Positions 61,833-64,000 of a stretch of 64,000 nt of DNA are shown here, piece by piece. How positions within the stretch are numbered: position 1 is the stretch's first letter; every line of letters begins with the position of its first letter. Below the pieces are notes generated by a model, which worked only from the letters and a program-made list of their open reading frames with translations, was not told the DNA's origin and did no database searches. A program made the translations under genes and the position numbers. Where the stretch lies: contig CAWGMT010000013.1 of assembly GCA_963823675.1 (NCBI GenBank), forward strand, positions 806,001 to 870,000. Reading direction: 5' to 3'. This stretch comes from CAWGMT01 sp963823675 (GTDB lineage: Bacteria; Planctomycetota; Planctomycetia; Isosphaerales; Isosphaeraceae).

Positions 61833-63323
61833 ATGTCAACGATCCGGGAAACTCTGGCGAGCGGCTGGAAGTTGCTAGAAGCGGGCCGGCTCGCACAGGC
61901 TGCGCAGGTATACCGCGAGCTGATCCGGGCCAACCCCTCGGTCACCGAGGCATGGTATCTGCTCGGCGCGATCGCGCAGCTCGAGGGCAAGCCCGCCGAA
62001 TCGCTGGAATTCTATCAGCAGGCTCTGCGCCTTGCCCCCAACCATGTGGAAGCGCACAACAATCTCGGGGTCGCGCTCCAGGCTCTGGGCCGCGTCGATC
62101 AAGCCGAAGCTTGCTTGCGCGACGCCATTCGCCGCAGGCCGGACTTTGCCGATGCGCACAGCAATCTTGGCAATGCGCTCCAGGATCGGGGACTGCTGGA
62201 TGAAGCGATCGCCTGTTACCGGCAAGCGATTCGACTCAAGCGCGACCATATCGACGCCCACAACAACCTGGGGAATGCCCTGCGGGCCCAGCGGCGATCT
62301 GCTGAAGCAATGGAATGCTATGACGAGGCGCTGCGCATCAGGCCCGACCATGCCCAGGTGCATTTGAGCCGTGCACTACTTCGCCTTCAGTTAGGCGATT
62401 TCGAGCCGGGCTGGGCCGAATATGAATGGCGATTGAAGTGTAAAGATTACGCGATTCCTTCCTATCCCCGGCCGCTGTGGGATGGGTCGCCGCTGGATGG
62501 CCAAACGATCCTGATTTACGGCGACCACGGCTTAGGGGATACGCTCCAGTTCATTCGCTACGCGCCTCTGGTCCAGGATCGCGGCGGCCGGGTGGTCGTT
62601 GCCGTTCGGAAGCCACTAGCACGAATTCTCGCGAGCTGCCCCGGTGTCGAGATGGTGATCCCGGAAGGAGAACTGTTGCCGGATTTCGCCGTGTACATAC
62701 CAGCGACGAGCTTGCCGCGGATCTTCGGAACAACTCTTGCCACTGTGCCAGCCCAAATCCCCTACCTTGCGGCTGACAGCGATTTAGTCAAACGGTGGGG
62801 TGACGAGATCGGGCGAGAGAATGGCTTTCGCATCGGAATCGCCTGGCGAGGGAACCCAGCCTATACCAGAGACCGCCAGCGGTCATTTGCCCTGACGCAA
62901 TTTGAGCCGCTTTCGCAACTCGAGGGCGTGCGTCTTTACAGCCTCCAGAAGGACTTCGGTGCCGAACAGATCGTCGAGGCGGCGAGCCGTTTCGCCGTCA
63001 CCGATCTGGGTAGCCGCGACACGGACTTCATGGACACAGCGGCGGCTATGCGGAATCTCGATCTGGTGATCGCCGCGGATACGTCGATCGTGCATCTCGC
63101 GGGAGCCTTGGGGTCTCCGGTGTGGGTTGCGCTTTCATTCGAGTCGGATTCGCGGTGGCTTCTCGATCGCGACGACAGCCCCTGGTATCCCACGATGCGG
63201 CTTTTTCGCCAGACACGGCCGGGCGACTGGGACGAGGTGTTCAAGCGGATCACCGATGAGCTGGCCGCCAGACTATCTCGGGGTCAGTCGAGGCCAGGCA
63301 ATCTCGACGCCATGGGCGACTAG
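61833..63323 (+). CDS. TPR protein with glycosyltransferase-9-like C-terminal domain
   Basis: A 496-residue protein. Residues 1-~190 are five TPR units (AEAWYLLGAIAQLEGKPAES, HNNLGVALQALGRVDQAEAC and similar). The C-terminal half resembles ADP-heptose-type GT-B transferases: TILIYGDHGLGDTLQFIRYA, RIGIAWRGNPAYTRDRQRSF and NLDLVIAADTSIVHLAGALG. This TPR-plus-GT9-like form is common in planctomycetes and proteobacteria. A role in glycan transfer is predicted, donor unknown. Its end overlaps a convergent FAD gene by about 50 bases. Confidence 0.85.
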   Translation: MSTIRETLASGWKLLEAGRLAQAAQVYRELIRANPSVTEAWYLLGAIAQLEGKPAESLEFYQQALRLAPNHVEAHNNLGVALQALGRVDQAEACLRDAIRRRPDFADAHSNLGNALQDRGLLDEAIACYRQAIRLKRDHIDAHNNLGNALRAQRRSAEAMECYDEALRIRPDHAQVHLSRALLRLQLGDFEPGWAEYEWRLKCKDYAIPSYPRPLWDGSPLDGQTILIYGDHGLGDTLQFIRYAPLVQDRGGRVVVAVRKPLARILASCPGVEMVIPEGELLPDFAVYIPATSLPRIFGTTLATVPAQIPYLAADSDLVKRWGDEIGRENGFRIGIAWRGNPAYTRDRQRSFALTQFEPLSQLEGVRLYSLQKDFGAEQIVEAASRFAVTDLGSRDTDFMDTAAAMRNLDLVIAADTSIVHLAGALGSPVWVALSFESDSRWLLDRDDSPWYPTMRLFRQTRPGDWDEVFKRITDELAARLSRGQSRPGNLDAMGD

Positions 63324-64000
63324 CCGGGATTGGAAGGCAGCCAGGTGCTTGGGCGAATTTCGAACCGCGCGGGGAGGCTGGTTCACGTCAAGGCAAAAGG
63401 CTGCAAGCGCGCCGGCGGCCTCGCCGATCGACCACTCGACGGGATGCAGCCGGAAGCAGCCGTTGGTGATGTGAGTCGTACCCAGGTTTTTGCACGCGGG
63501 GAGCACGTTTTCGACGCGTCTGGGAATCAAGGCGCCAAGCGGGATCTGGAATGGTAGCGAGCTGATGTCGATATAGTTGTTGCCCCCCGTGCTGGGATGC
63601 AGATCGATGCGATAGCTGCCGATTCCCACGCTATCGGGAAACGACTCGGCCTGGAGGTCATCGGACTTGAGGATCTTGCGCCGCGCTTCGGTTCCCACGT
63701 GCCGTTCCACAACGGTGAATTCGGCTACGATCCGCCGTGATTCGCGGATGTAGGGAGCCTTGGCCAGTCCGTCGTCGGTACCGACCAGGTCGGGTCGCAG
63801 CCGCAGTCCTTTCCAGCCGAACTTTCCGTCGGGGCGGGGACATTCGGTCTGGAGCCAGCGGAGCAGGGAAAGGCTGAGCTGCTTGGCCCGCGCGACGTGA
63901 CGGGCGGCTTCGGCGGGCGTGACCGCGGCACCGACCAAGGGGCCCAGCCAATAGTCGTTCTGCGGCCAGTTGACCAGCGTGGTTCCCGAGCTGCCAGGAT
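63273..64000 (-). CDS. FAD-dependent oxidoreductase, C-terminal part (runs off the window)
   Basis: The frame is open from the right edge to the TGA at 63273. GSSGTTLVNWPQNDYWLGPL begins the visible part. RPDLVGTDDGLAKAPYIRES and NVLPACKNLGTTHITNGCFR with HPVEWSIGEAAGALAAFCL match the C-terminal FAD-binding segment of the FAD_oxidored/xanthan-lyase-type family of planctomycetes. The flavin-binding GxGxxG end is beyond the window. Confidence 0.8.
   Translation of the reverse strand, partial: PGSSGTTLVNWPQNDYWLGPLVGAAVTPAEAARHVARAKQLSLSLLRWLQTECPRPDGKFGWKGLRLRPDLVGTDDGLAKAPYIRESRRIVAEFTVVERHVGTEARRKILKSDDLQAESFPDSVGIGSYRIDLHPSTGGNNYIDISSLPFQIPLGALIPRRVENVLPACKNLGTTHITNGCFRLHPVEWSIGEAAGALAAFCLDVNQPPRAVRNSPKHLAAFQSRLVAHGVEIAWPRLTPR

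Overview
The window reads as a chromosomal segment of a planctomycete, probably of the Isosphaeraceae/Gemmataceae type (inference from gene families). The signs are a DUF1559 protein with a GFTLIE prepilin start, four Uma2-family nucleases, a cytochrome-c/WD40 fusion, a PPC-domain exported protein, a sigma-70-like protein carrying the LExxxLLS-type N-terminal tag, a Tat-exported Gfo/Idh/MocA oxidoreductase, and a dense load of small toxin/antitoxin genes and decayed mobile DNA. Most of the sequence is GC-rich; the helicase gene at 3.8-6.3 kb and part of the 24-25 kb region look less so.

Layout. 0-3 kb: a secreted GH9 glycosidase gene split by an internally deleted IS256-family element with intact terminal repeats and an 8-bp target duplication. 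3-6.3 kb: a small DUF5678-like gene, a retropepsin remnant and a large SF2 helicase-HNH protein. 6.7-14 kb: exported cytochrome/WD40 and PPC proteins, a truncated mazF-type toxin/DUF1801 chimera behind its antitoxin, a DinB protein and a tandem Uma2 pair. 14.2-20.6 kb: a DUF1559 protein, an 89-bp palindromic tandem array, a membrane patatin phospholipase and an Uma2 protein with a coiled-coil tail. 20.6-30.4 kb is accessory DNA: remnants of a REP-associated transposase, a DUF4258 toxin-like pair, and a 5.9-kb segment bounded by two 73-bp direct repeats that are 3' fragments of tRNA-Leu(UAA). That segment holds an orphan 299-aa gene behind a terminator-like hairpin, a broken DUF4826 gene, three small co-directional genes and a DUF433/DUF5615 toxin-antitoxin pair. 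30.4-44 kb: metabolism and envelope genes (molybdopterin oxidoreductase, glutaredoxin-like, cobalamin adenosyltransferase, SDR, CocE/NonD hydrolase, TerC, GT39). 44-51 kb: moaC, a polyprenyl diphosphate synthase, an XRE regulator, rpoN and the classic SRP RNA-dnaX-ebfC-recR cluster. 52-58 kb: the type II fatty-acid cluster plsX-fabD-fabG-acpP-fabF. 58-64 kb: a TPR/Cys-rich protein, a MoeB/ThiF-rhodanese protein, PilT, a TPR-glycosyltransferase-like protein and the end of a FAD oxidoreductase.

Caution. At least eight otherwise well-conserved genes carry a single one-base frameshift (GH9 3' part, PPC protein, DUF1801, polyprenyl synthase, fabD, the TPR/Cys protein, MoeB-rhodanese and two island genes). 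Some of these are expected to be essential, so much of the apparent breakage may be indel error in the assembly. The IS insertion, the truncated toxin, the internally deleted transposase and the tRNA fragments cannot be explained that way.

The best leads for something undescribed are the helicase-HNH protein and the tRNA-Leu-bounded segment, in particular the 299-aa orphan gene preceded at 26 bp by a terminator-like hairpin. No complete new system can be demonstrated from the sequence alone.
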